From Monosiga brevicollis MX1 (Eukaryota > Opisthokonta > Choanoflagellata > Craspedida > Salpingoecidae), in contig NW_001865076.1 of NCBI RefSeq assembly GCF_000002865.3, forward strand, positions 17,077 to 81,076: DNA of 64,000 nt, given 5' to 3'. The notes beneath the pieces are model-generated. The model was not told the origin of the DNA. It did no database searches and worked only from the letters and a program-made list of their open reading frames with translations. Of this stretch, positions 10,571-20,130 are shown piece after piece. A program made the translations under genes and the position numbers. Position 1 is the first letter of the stretch. Every line of letters starts with the position of its first letter.

Positions 10571-11154
10571 GGTAACGGTATCTCTCTGTCAGCACCGCCC
10601 TATCCGCCACCAATTTCATGAGCCCCCTCCAAGCACAACTCGTCTGGCAACCCCAAAATTCGGGGTGGGACGCGCAGCTTCCGAAACGGCAGCCAGTCAG
10701 CGGGCTTGCTCGCCCCTTTTGGTGGGCCAAACGACTCACGTCTGGTCAACTCTTCTCTGTGAAAGTTGCGAGTACAGATGGACTCGTTTGCCCAAGCACA
10801 CGCAAACGGCTCTGAGGCGCGATTAGAGGCAACGACACCACGGGTCAGAAGAACAAGGGCAGCGATGCTCTCAACCCCCGTCGATCGAGAGTCCAGTACC
10901 AAGCACAAGCAATCAGTCACCACAAACAAAGCAGAATACGTCGAGTAGCCCGCTGATGCCAATGTCGACACCGATGCCAAACAGCGATAGGGGGTAGCAG
11001 GGAAGAAGAAGGAAAGTGCAGTCAAGACATGTGAATTTTTTTTATTTTTTATTTTTTTTTCTCTTCTTTTGAGAAGAAAAGTAAGGTCTCAATTGTTCAC
11101 ATGTCAACAGGTGAATCCGCGAAACACCAACCAAGAAAAAACAGGAATAACGAT
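10571..11154. other. Intergenic between ankyrin and FG-GAP genes
   Basis: About 580 bases that must hold the ankyrin promoter and the 3' flank of the minus-strand FG-GAP gene. A T-rich run lies at 11037-11060. No coding signal. Confidence 0.45.
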
Positions 11155-12471
11155 TTAAAGACGCCGAAGAACCTCAATCAAGTGAGTGTTGGCAGGGTAC
11201 CAAGCAATCTTATTGTCACCAGAGCTGGCGCTGAGCACGTCCATGTCACCATCGCCGTCGAGATCGGCTGCGCGAACAAAAGTCACGACGTTGGCTGCAG
11301 TCGAGATGATGATTTCGACAGAGAAAGTGCCGTCGCCCTCGTTTCGAAACCATGCAACTTTGTTATCAGCACTGCTACCGCTGATCACATCCACATGACC
11401 GTCTCGGTCAAGGTCGGCAGCGTAGACCGAAACGGCTTGGCTCGCAGTGTTCGTGATGATCTTGGGCGGAGAGAAGGAACCGTTTCCATGGTTTTGGTAC
11501 CAAGCGATCGTGTTGTCAGCAAGGCTGCTGCTCAGGACATCTGGATGCCCATCGCCATCAAGGTCGGCTGCATAGACCGAGGTTGCCCCGTCTGCGTTGG
11601 AAGTGATGACGGATCGGGCCGAGAAGGCGCCATTACCCAAGTTACGATACCAAGCAATGGTATCGTCCTCAAAGCTGGCGCTGAGCACGTCGACACGGCC
11701 ATCGCGGTCAAGATCAGCAGCAAACACCGAGCGCGCACCGTCGGCAGCCGCAGTGATTACTTTTTGATCAGAAAAGGTGCCGTTGCCAGTATTGTGGTAC
11801 CATGCCACTTTGTCATCGCCATAACTGGCACTCAGAACATCCATCTTGCCGTCGTTGTCTAGATCCACGGCAAACACCGAGGCCGCTCGGGCAGCATTGG
11901 CCGTGATGACTGCTTGATGTTGCGCAAAGGAACCATTGGCTTGATTGCGATACCAAACGATTGTGTTGTCAACGGCGTTGGCACTGAGGATATCCAGCCA
12001 GCCGTCGTTGTCCAGATCAGCTGCATAGATGGAAAACGCGTGTTTGGCTGTGGTGCTGATGATGTTCTCTGCAGAGAATGTGCCATCGCCAGTGTTGCGA
12101 TACCAGGCCACCTTGTCATCATTGGCGCTGGAGCTGATGACATCCAGTTGACCGTCACCATCAAGATCCGCCACGGCGACTGCGGTTGCAAACGCCGCGC
12201 CAGTCGTGATGATTTTGCTTTCAAACTGAGGCAGATACAGTTCTGGGCTCAATCGCACGAGGGATCGCAACACCGTGGCAAGATCTGCCACATCAACGCC
12301 GTTGACCACCACGCGGTTTGAGGCGTTGAGAAAGAGCGTGCCACTGCCGTCCACCGTGATCGATGGCTTGCTATCAGCCGTGACCAACGTGAGGAGCAAG
12401 CAGCACAGTCCCACCACCCATGGCAGGCAAGCACCTTGCATCCACCGATCTTGCACTCGCCAACGGCACAT
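11155..12471 (-). CDS. Secreted seven-repeat FG-GAP/VCBS protein
   Basis: A single exon of 438 codons starting at MCRWRVQDRWMQ. An earlier in-frame ATG at 12744 is rejected because it would translate low-complexity promoter DNA. A hydrophobic segment (WVVGLCCLLLTLVTA, about 16-30) is a signal peptide. After an Ser/Val-rich spacer there are seven repeats of about 47 residues, each with a calcium-loop core such as AADLDGDG..DVLSA followed by IAWYRN.G.G.FS. This is the FG-GAP/VCBS motif of integrin-alpha-type propellers, with Ca2+ ligands at DxDxDG (family knowledge). There is no transmembrane segment or anchor, so it is probably secreted as a seven-bladed propeller. It is divergent from, and paralogous to, the plus-strand gene at 12743. 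The ligand is unknown. Confidence 0.93.
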   Translation of the reverse strand: MCRWRVQDRWMQGACLPWVVGLCCLLLTLVTADSKPSITVDGSGTLFLNASNRVVVNGVDVADLATVLRSLVRLSPELYLPQFESKIITTGAAFATAVAVADLDGDGQLDVISSSANDDKVAWYRNTGDGTFSAENIISTTAKHAFSIYAADLDNDGWLDILSANAVDNTIVWYRNQANGSFAQHQAVITANAARAASVFAVDLDNDGKMDVLSASYGDDKVAWYHNTGNGTFSDQKVITAAADGARSVFAADLDRDGRVDVLSASFEDDTIAWYRNLGNGAFSARSVITSNADGATSVYAADLDGDGHPDVLSSSLADNTIAWYQNHGNGSFSPPKIITNTASQAVSVYAADLDRDGHVDVISGSSADNKVAWFRNEGDGTFSVEIIISTAANVVTFVRAADLDGDGDMDVLSASSGDNKIAWYPANTHLIEVLRRL

Positions 12472-12742
12472 CTTCTCCCTTTTCTTGAGACAGAAGCAAA
12501 AATCGACCCCGGTCTCGTCCTCTGACACCCCGCACACACGCGCGCGCACCCTACCCCCCGCCCCCGGCCCCGCCCCCCTGAAAAAAAAAATAAAATAAAT
12601 AAAAACAACACACAGAGAGGCAGTGCAAGTCAAACGGAGCTTCTCCCTGATAAAGTCGTCTAACAAACGAGGAAAGAACAAATGGGAGCGGAGGGGAAGT
12701 ATTTTACTTCTATTCCATTTTTTTTTTTTTTTTTGTTGGAGC
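12472..12742. promoter_or_regulatory. Shared promoter of the divergent FG-GAP pair
   Basis: The two start codons face away from each other with 271 bases between them, so both promoters must lie here or inside the genes. The segment carries a C-rich/A-rich block at about 12545-12605 and a T-run ending at 12734. No specific factor site is claimed. Confidence 0.5.
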
Positions 12743-14020
12743 ATGGGTCGCGTCTGCTCCTGCTTCTGGCTGTTCGCGGGCAGCGCCCTCCTGGTTTACT
12801 GGGCCGCGGTGGCGAGCGGCGTTGAGACGTCCATCACGGTTGATGCGAGTGGGGACCTTTATATCAATGCTAGCAATCGTGTTGTCGTCAACAATGTGGA
12901 TCTGCTGGCCGCGCTAAGGACGCTGGCCAGAGCGGTTGTTCCGCGCAGGCCCGAGCTGGTGATGCAACCGCTGGAGAGCCACGACATTACCGCCGATGCC
13001 GATGGGGCCGTGTCGGTGTACGCAGCTGACTTGGATAATGACGGTGACAACGATGTTCTTAGCGCCAGTGTCAATGACAACAAAGTTGCGTGGTATCGCA
13101 ACAACGGCGACGGCACCTTTTCCAACCAGCTCATCATCACCACAGACGCCACTTATGCATGGTCGGTGAACGCAGCAGACCTGAACAACGACGGCAATCT
13201 CGACGTCCTCAGCACGAGCGCCCGTGACGGCAAGGTGGCATGGTACCGCAACAACGGCGATGGCACCTTTTCCACTCAGCTTGTGATTACCACGGATGCC
13301 GATGGGGCCGTGTCCGTGTGCGCTGCCGATCTGGACGACGATGGCGACCTCGACGTCCTCAGCGCCAGTGCTTACGACAACAAGATTGCTTGGTATCAGA
13401 ATAACGGTAATAGTACCTTCTCCAGCCAGATTGTCATTGCGATTGCGGATCATGCGCGCTCGGTATACGCCGCCGACTTGGACAATGACGGAGATTTCGA
13501 CGTCATCAGCGCCAGCGCGTACGACGACAGGATTGCGTGGTACCGCAACGACGGCAACGGCACCTTTTCCCCCCAGATCCTCATCAGCGCCAGCGCCGAC
13601 TATGCGTGGTCCGTCTACGCCGCAGATTTGGACAAGGATGGCGACCTTGATGTTCTGAGCGCCAGCATGTACGATGATAAGATTGCATGGTACCGCAATA
13701 ATGGCAACGGCACATTCTCTGCACAAATTGTTGTCACCACGAACGCCTCTGGTGCAAACTCGGTGTATGCAGCAGATCTAGATAAAGACGGGTACCTGGA
13801 TATCCTTAGCGCAAGCATTTCCGACGATAAGGTTGCTTGGTACCGCAACAACGGCAACGGCATGTTTTCTACCCAGATCGTCATCACCACGGCCGCCCCA
13901 TTTGCGCGTTCAGTGTACGCCGCAGATCTGGACAATGACGGCCATCTCGACGTCCTCAGCGCCAACCTGGACGGCAATGTCATGTGGTACCGCAATCAGC
14001 TTCTTCAAAACCTCGGCTAG
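12743..14020 (+). CDS. Secreted seven-repeat FG-GAP/VCBS protein (paralogue)
   Basis: A single exon, 425 residues, starting MGRVCSCFWLFAGSALL, a signal peptide. It has the same order as its divergent neighbour: signal peptide, a leader with ITVDASGDLYINASNRVVV (the neighbour has a matching ITVDGSGTLFLNASNRVVV), then seven repeats with YAADLDNDGD-type calcium loops and KVAWYRNNGDGTFS strands. It ends at NQLLQNLG with no membrane anchor. Shared leader, repeat number and intron absence point to an inverted duplication that made the pair. Codon use and GC content match the surroundings, so recent transfer is not suggested. It is probably extracellular and calcium-binding; a role in adhesion or matrix is an inference only. 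Confidence 0.93.
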   Translation: MGRVCSCFWLFAGSALLVYWAAVASGVETSITVDASGDLYINASNRVVVNNVDLLAALRTLARAVVPRRPELVMQPLESHDITADADGAVSVYAADLDNDGDNDVLSASVNDNKVAWYRNNGDGTFSNQLIITTDATYAWSVNAADLNNDGNLDVLSTSARDGKVAWYRNNGDGTFSTQLVITTDADGAVSVCAADLDDDGDLDVLSASAYDNKIAWYQNNGNSTFSSQIVIAIADHARSVYAADLDNDGDFDVISASAYDDRIAWYRNDGNGTFSPQILISASADYAWSVYAADLDKDGDLDVLSASMYDDKIAWYRNNGNGTFSAQIVVTTNASGANSVYAADLDKDGYLDILSASISDDKVAWYRNNGNGMFSTQIVITTAAPFARSVYAADLDNDGHLDVLSANLDGNVMWYRNQLLQNLG

Positions 14021-14441
14021 TTCAGGGACTGTGCCCGCGCCGGTGAGTATAAAGATAAAGAACCTAAGTGCTTTAAAAGCCAGTGTATTGGCAATCATCG
14101 GGCTTGAATGGTCTGTTTTGATTTTATTTTGTTTTTCCTTGGGGGGATGGGGGGCTTCATTCAACGCGGAAGCCATAATATTTGCATGGGCTGGCTAGGC
14201 CTCGAATGGGCATGAAATTTCGCCTGGCTTGATCCCACTTGTGAACGATGGGCCTTGGCAACCAGACGCGCCACGCGACTGGGAATGCCTACTTGCCGCG
14301 TGCTCGATCGCAAATTTAATGAGTCAATGAGTCAGTTTGGAATAAATTCAAATCGAGATTCGGGATAAAGAGGAGAAGTCACACAAGGTTGGGTAGCCTA
14401 GGCCTGTCACACACACTCTCTCTCTCTCTATCTCTCGCTCG
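14021..14441. other. Intergenic between convergent genes
   Basis: The 3' flanks of the plus-strand FG-GAP gene and the minus-strand secreted-protein gene meet here. There is a short CT run near 14415. Nothing else seen. Confidence 0.5.
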
Positions 14442-15787
14442 CTACTGCTGACTATTTGCAAGGCTACTCCGCAGCTCAGCAGGGCTCTGGTGGACGAAAA
14501 AGCTAAAGTGAAAGGCTCCATGGGAGAGATCCAGGTGGGCCAAGCCCTCTGATTGACCCTTTTCCAAAGCGTCATGCATGGTTTCAGGATTCATGGAATA
14601 GATCCGTGGGGAAGGCAAATTCTGCTTGTGGATATGTTCTTCAATGATGGCAGCATACTCGGCCCAGCTGTGATCGGAATCGCCCGCTCGACGCTCGAAC
14701 CAGCTCTTGCGGGGGGCACACAAAAACCACATGTCCACATAGCCCTCCTGCACTGCGTCATCGTATTGGTTCAGCAAGCCACTAAGAGGAAGGATGAGGG
14801 CCGCGGCTGCCCGGAGGTTTTTATCTTCCGCCAAGGCCCGGGGTCCGACAAGACGCATGAGCATCTTGGGTTTCATATTGGCGACGCAATCACGCGTGGA
14901 CGTGCTAGGTGGCCCCCGCTCCGACATTGCTGGTTTGGCATGCGTCAGGGGCGGGAGCCCAAATGGCTTGGTCAGGAAGCTTGGATCATAAGGCTTCCTG
15001 TCGATGGGGAAATCGGTCAGGTTGGCCGCGGCCACGACGTGCAGCTGGTGCTCATCAACCATGCTCATGATGGCCTCCAGGGCCGGCACACCAGTGTGGG
15101 CGAATGGACCAGCCCGTTCATCGTACACGGAGGGGGCATTTTCCACATAGTAGCGATTGATGCCTGCAAAATTGAGCATGACAAGGGCCAAGGCCCGACG
15201 CTGCCAGCGCGGAACATCCGTCACGTGGACATAGAGCTCAGCTGCAGCGTTTGCGTTCTAAATTGTGTGGAACGGAGGCCAGGGTAAGCAACGGCAACAG
15301 GTCCCAAAGCCTTGCAAACAGGACGCAAGGATGCAAAAAGGTGGCCCTACCTGCATTTGACGGGGGTTGCAATTACTGTAACCCTGTGAAGCAGAGGGTG
15401 ATGGTGGATCAAGACCACAGCACATAAGGCGAGCCTGCACTGCAGATGCTGCTGTCACAGGGTGGCGGTGGGGGGGCGACATACCGAATCAAAGCCAAAT
15501 TGATACTGGATCATGCGATTGGAGACTGTGTCTCGATTTGACTCTAAAAAGTCCAGGTACGTCTTGATGACATCGGTTGCTGTGCACAGGAATGGACAAG
15601 GTTTCAGCGGCGGTGTGAGCACTTGAAGCGCACGCTTTCGTTTCCTCTTTATGTTATATGTTCATGCGCTGCGCACGCACCGATAGAGTCTGGATCGCGG
15701 TTGCGATAAAAGAGTGCTTCGGCAGTTGAGAGATGATAAATGTGATGTGTGCCGCACGCGTAAATAATCTAGAGTCGAGCAAAGAAA

Positions 15788-15830
<43 letters not shown>

Positions 15831-17400
15831 ATGATATTGCTTCCGGCAGCTCGGAGAGTTGGATGGCAGCAGAACATGTTTTACGAACCGACATGGCAAC
15901 AGACCACTCCTCTTTGGCGGAACGGGCCAGAGGGTCGAATTCAAAATGGCCGGTTGGGCAAACTCGGCAGCGCTCGCAGAGGCCAGTGCGGTCAAAAATG
16001 GAAATGTGAGGTTCAGCGACAGCTTCCTCGATAAGGTCTAGCAAATCAAACGGGAAAATTTGAGACAAGCACAACCCGAGCCAGTGAAAAAAACATGCAA
16101 GGAGCCCCCGCTGGCACAGGATTGGTGAGAGGGAAACAAAAAAAAAAGGTACTACCAAACCTACCGCCATACTGGGGGAGCTTGGCGAAACGATTCTGGG
16201 TGTCCTCCCTGAGCATGTACCCATACTCGGGTCTTGGGGAAATCGACAGGTCGGCTTGGCGAATAAACACTTTGATTAGGGCAGAGTCAACATCCGCACA
16301 TGGTCAACATCCGCCCCCATGTGCAGATGTGATTGAAAGGGGAAAGTGGTGAAGATCAGGTGAGCACGGACTCGCACATTCAGGCGTGAGGTGAACCAAA
16401 CACCAAAATGACGTACGGTGCTCCTTGAATTCAAGCTGGCGCCACTGATCCGATAGAATTTCGCTCAGGCGGGATGTCTAGGCGCGTGGAAAGCACGTAC
16501 CAGCTCGTGAATTTTAGTGTCCACGGACAAGTAAGCATGAGACATGGCTGCAGGGGCCTACCTCCCAGACGCGGGGAGCGATTTGCAAAGGGTAGCCTGG
16601 TAGATCGGCAGGTGGGTTTGTGATGGCTTCAAACAGCTTTTTGGCCATTTGATCCTCTAAGGCAAGGCAGTGGGTGGACCAAGCGGGGCGCTTCAGCGCA
16701 AGGGGGGGGAGGGGAGGAGAGTGCCCAGGCAAGCAAGGGCCAAGGAGAGGACTTGATGCAACATGGACACTCACCAACGCGAAGCTCACGATCGGCAACA
16801 ATCACGTATCGGATGGGCTCGGTGTACTGCAACAGCCAGAAGCAAAAAGGGGTTCAAGCCCACGAACCATGAGGTGCGATGCCCTTTGCACCAACCACCA
16901 ACCACCGGCCCCCACCACGTGCCACTCTTTGTCTCTTGGCCACTTGAAAAAGAAAAAAAAAAAAAACGCCATCTGACGCGATGCCGTACCTGCATGCCGA
17001 TGGAACGCTCGTGGGTGTAGCCGATGATATTGTTGTACAGGAGGACGGTGGTACGGGGGCGTGTGTTGAGAAGGGTCATGATGGCTTCCTTTTCCACCTC
17101 ATGGAGCAAAACGTCGGCAAAGGGGATCACAAGGTGAAAGTGGCAGACGCCGCGCTGCGCGGCCCATTCGGGCATCGACTTGTTGGTGGGTGACAAGGTC
17201 TGACGACTATCCAACACCACCGCGAGGTTGCAGGGTGCAAGGCCATCCTGACTAAGCGGCGAGGTCAAAATCCGATCCGGCCGCTCAAAGGGCGCACTCG
17301 GGGCCCAATCGGCCGGCTGCAGATACGCCAGCGCCGACGGCCAGGCCACGCCCAGCCCGAGCACCAAGAGACGCAAGCACCACACGCCCCTCGTCATCAT
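14442..17400 (-). CDS. Unrecognised secreted or lumenal 634-residue protein
   Basis: Ten exons whose phases all agree: 17400-16990, 16826-16775, 16656-16562, 16477-16417, 16269-16165, 16037-15889, 15768-15681, 15579-15485, 15383-15351, 15257-14442. The protein starts MMTRGVWCLRLLVLGLG with an Ala-rich cleavage region (PSALA), a clear signal peptide. No later membrane segment is seen. A small cysteine group (CERCRVCPTG, about residue 260) and YACGTHHIYHL may be structural or metal-binding. The final 271-residue exon is rich in Ala/Leu helices and ends FFVHQSPAELRSSLANSQQ. I do not recognise a family; glycan-active or receptor-like roles cannot be judged by eye. The donors at 15888 (GTTCGT) and the acceptor at 16270 are weaker than the rest. 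Confidence 0.75.
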
Positions 17401-18642
17401 CTCGATAATCTTCTGCAAAATGTCCATCACATCTATACAGTAACACAACCTTATTTAGCTTGATATCTGCAACAACCTGCATTTAGAAGACTCAAAGCCA
17501 TCCGTCAGCAAAAGATGACGGATCTGCTTTTGCATATAAATGTGTGCATGTGTGCAAGCCACCCACACAATAACGTTAACCTTACTAACCTTACTAACCT
17601 TAACCTTTTAACGTTGGTCCCACCTGTCATGTCATGTGTGATCGCTACGACATAAAAATGCTGACAACCTTGAATAAACATCTGACAATGAGATGTTGAA
17701 AACATGTGTTTGATTTTTGTGGTGCTCCTGCTGCTCCTCCTCCTGCTCCTCCTGAAGCTCTGTTGAAGCTGTTGAAGCTGTTGAAGCTGCTGAAGCTGCT
17801 CGCTGTTGAAGCTGCTGAAGTTGTTGAGGCTGCTGAAGCTGCTGAAGCTAATCGCTGTTGAAGCCAGATGTCTCTTAGCCCCCGCCCCGCTCTTCAAGCA
17901 TGCGCATGATGCTGGTCCACAAACCTGATCCAGTTTACTGGAACATTTCGTCTTCGGTAACACCATATAATTCTACGTCTACTTACACAGAGCTCATCAT
18001 TCAACCTACAATAAGTATCATTTTCTCTACAATAACCTCAATAGAGTCCTCTTGTCCAAAATTGGCGCTGAGAGCATAATTTTGAACTTTTTCGTTCCGC
18101 CCCCTCTCTCTCTCTCTCTCAATCTCTCTCTCGACGATCTCGCTCGACGATCTCTTTTTCTCTCTCGATCTCGTCTGCGCTGCGATCGGGGGTTCAAGCT
18201 GCGGCCCCCTACCCCAGTTTTCTCGTGCTGAGTGCCATGTACATGCCCGCTCCTCTCTCTCCTGTGTGCCATCTTACTCCTCCTCCTCACTTCGCTCGTG
18301 TATGGCCTCACTCTCTTTCGATCTCACACTCTCGTGCGCGCATGCCCTCTCCTCAGTTTCCTCCTGTTGAGTGCCCTCTAGCTCCTTCTTCCTCGCTTTC
18401 CTCTTGCCTCGAGCTTCATCTGGCGCAGCTCCGAGTAGCCTGGTTCTGCTCAGCCTCCGTCTGCCTTTTTCCCAAGTGCCCCCACTCCACGCAAGTGCAG
18501 AAAACAAGACTGAAGCCTCGCCGCAAAGTGGACCCCATGGCCGGCTGGTTTGGACGGTTAGGATAAATGGATGGGGCAGTGCTGTTTGCCGCGAGATCTC
18601 AACTAGTGGGCTTGTCTTGTGCCCAGGCTGGCACATCTCACC
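17401..18642. other. Repeat-rich intergenic region
   Basis: It contains degenerate CTAACCTTA units near 17575-17615, Glu/Leu-codon-like triplet repeats at 17725-17868, CT-rich DNA at 18100-18190, and the presumed promoter of the plus-strand ankyrin gene. No gene is supported; long open frames here are low complexity. Confidence 0.5.
17725..17868. repeat. Imperfect GTTGAAGCT / GCTGAAGCT tandem repeat
   Basis: A run of 9-base units GTTGAAGCT and GCTGAAGCT with CTGCTCCTC variants on the left. Not obviously coding in either direction. Confidence 0.85.
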
Positions 18643-19637
18643 ATGGTCACGGTGTTCCGCAGCCCGGCTCGCCGCCAGAACGAAGCAGCCACCACGAACC
18701 AGGATGGCTTGGACTTGTTTGCCGCCTGTCAGGCTGAGGACTCTCAACCCGCCATGTCCCTGCTGACCAACTGGTCTGATGAGCAGATTGCAGCCGCCGT
18801 AAAGTACAGGAATTCGGTGAGTGACGGCAAATCGATGTTGATGCGAAAGCCAAGGATATCGTACGTCTCGCCGTCAGGTTGGAAAAGATTTTGCCTAGCT
18901 CATGGCACCCGCCACGGCTACGGATAGACTGATTGGACAGCTTTGCGCTGGGCCTGCTGCAAGGGTCATGTCGACGTGGCTCGCATCCTGCTGGCATTTC
19001 AAGGGGCCCGGGAAGACTTTGATTCAATCTATGTCCGTACAGGCTTGCACGTCTCAAAATGGACGCCCTTCCTCTCATCCCCGACCGACTCCCTCCCCCT
19101 TTAAATCACGATGGTCGGTTGTCACCATGCCCATGCTCATGCTTGTGGCTATGTAACCGATAGGGAACAGACTCGCTGCTGCATCGGGCATGCAGCGCCG
19201 GCCACGTCGGCATCGTGCGCTTGCTCCTTGCCCGCGACGATGTTGATGTGAACGCCGAGGATATCGTACGTCTCGCCGTCACCGTCCCTGCGTCGTCTGC
19301 TTGCTGTTGGGCTTTCATCTTTCCCTCGTCTTTTCGCCGCGGCTGACGCTGGGACGGCCCCCTAGTATCGCAACACACCCTTGCATATCGCCTGCACCCA
19401 CGGTAACCTTGACATTGTGCGCCTGCTCCTTGAGAACACGGGCTTGAACACAGAGCCCAAAAACCAGGTATGGGCGCCGCAAGGCAGGACCCCCGCGCCT
19501 TGCACCACCACTGACATCGGCACCATGCTTAGGGCGGCCGGACCCCCCTCGATGTGGCCACCTCAAACCTCTTCCTCTCATGGCCGCGACTCATGCACGA
19601 GCGATCCCTGCATACCAAACCACGCTTGAGTGTCCTG
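18643..19637 (+). CDS. Second ankyrin-repeat protein (3' end unresolved)
   Basis: Exons 18643-18816, 18928-19032, 19164-19265, 19366-19467, 19533-19637, all phase 0, lengths 174, 105, 102, 102 and 105. The start exon (MVTVFRSPARRQ...DLFAACQAEDS) resembles the first exon of the ankyrin gene at 10.5 kb in length and pattern. Exons 2-5 carry one repeat each: LRWACCKGHVDVARILL, LLHRACSAGHVGIVRLLL, TPLHIACTHGNLDIVRLLL, TPLDVATSN. A further exon probably lies at about 19690-19815 (frame with PPSVVELLNQWPDVNP), but I cannot join it in phase. It is a cytosolic scaffold by family; the partner is unknown. It has the same exon-per-repeat design as the minus-strand gene but more diverged repeats. Confidence 0.75.
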
Positions 19638-20130
19638 GTGAGTGTTGGCTGGCATCAAGAGCCGCAACTGTTTTCCCAAGAAGTTCTGTCATCTCTCTGC
19701 CGCCATCCGTTGTGGAACTCCTGAATCAATGGCCAGACGTCAACCCCGTGCCCCTTTACCCTTGTCCTCAACCCTCGTCAAACTTGACTCTGTTTGCAAA
19801 CGCATTAAAGAAGGTAAGAAAGACCATGGAAATCATCGTAATGACAACTAGATCAGGTGCTGGCAACACCAAGAATTTGCAACTTTGGTCAATTATGCAT
19901 TTCTATACACGGATGAAGTCTGGATGGGGTCGTGCCGAAGATGCAACCCAAAAGCTTGAGCCCTCCAAAACGCCCTATCAGGCCTATCAGGCTCGCAGCT
20001 ACAAGCGCAGGCACTGGCATCGCGACAAATAACATTAATACTTCTCTTAAAACCTCAGATTAGCTTGCTATGTTCATTCATGTGCGGGCATTTTCGGTCA
20101 GAAATATCGGGACATCTTGGTGCAGAAAAG

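Noticed and set aside
12472-12744. Longer start for the minus-strand FG-GAP protein at 12744
   Set aside because: It would translate the promoter region (poly-Lys and Gly/Arg-rich) and bury the signal peptide; MCRWRVQDR at 12471 is the natural start.
17571-17616. CTAACCTTA-like units as an interstitial telomere
   Set aside because: Units are irregular and few, with no six-base periodicity like TTAGGG; a degenerate local repeat is enough.
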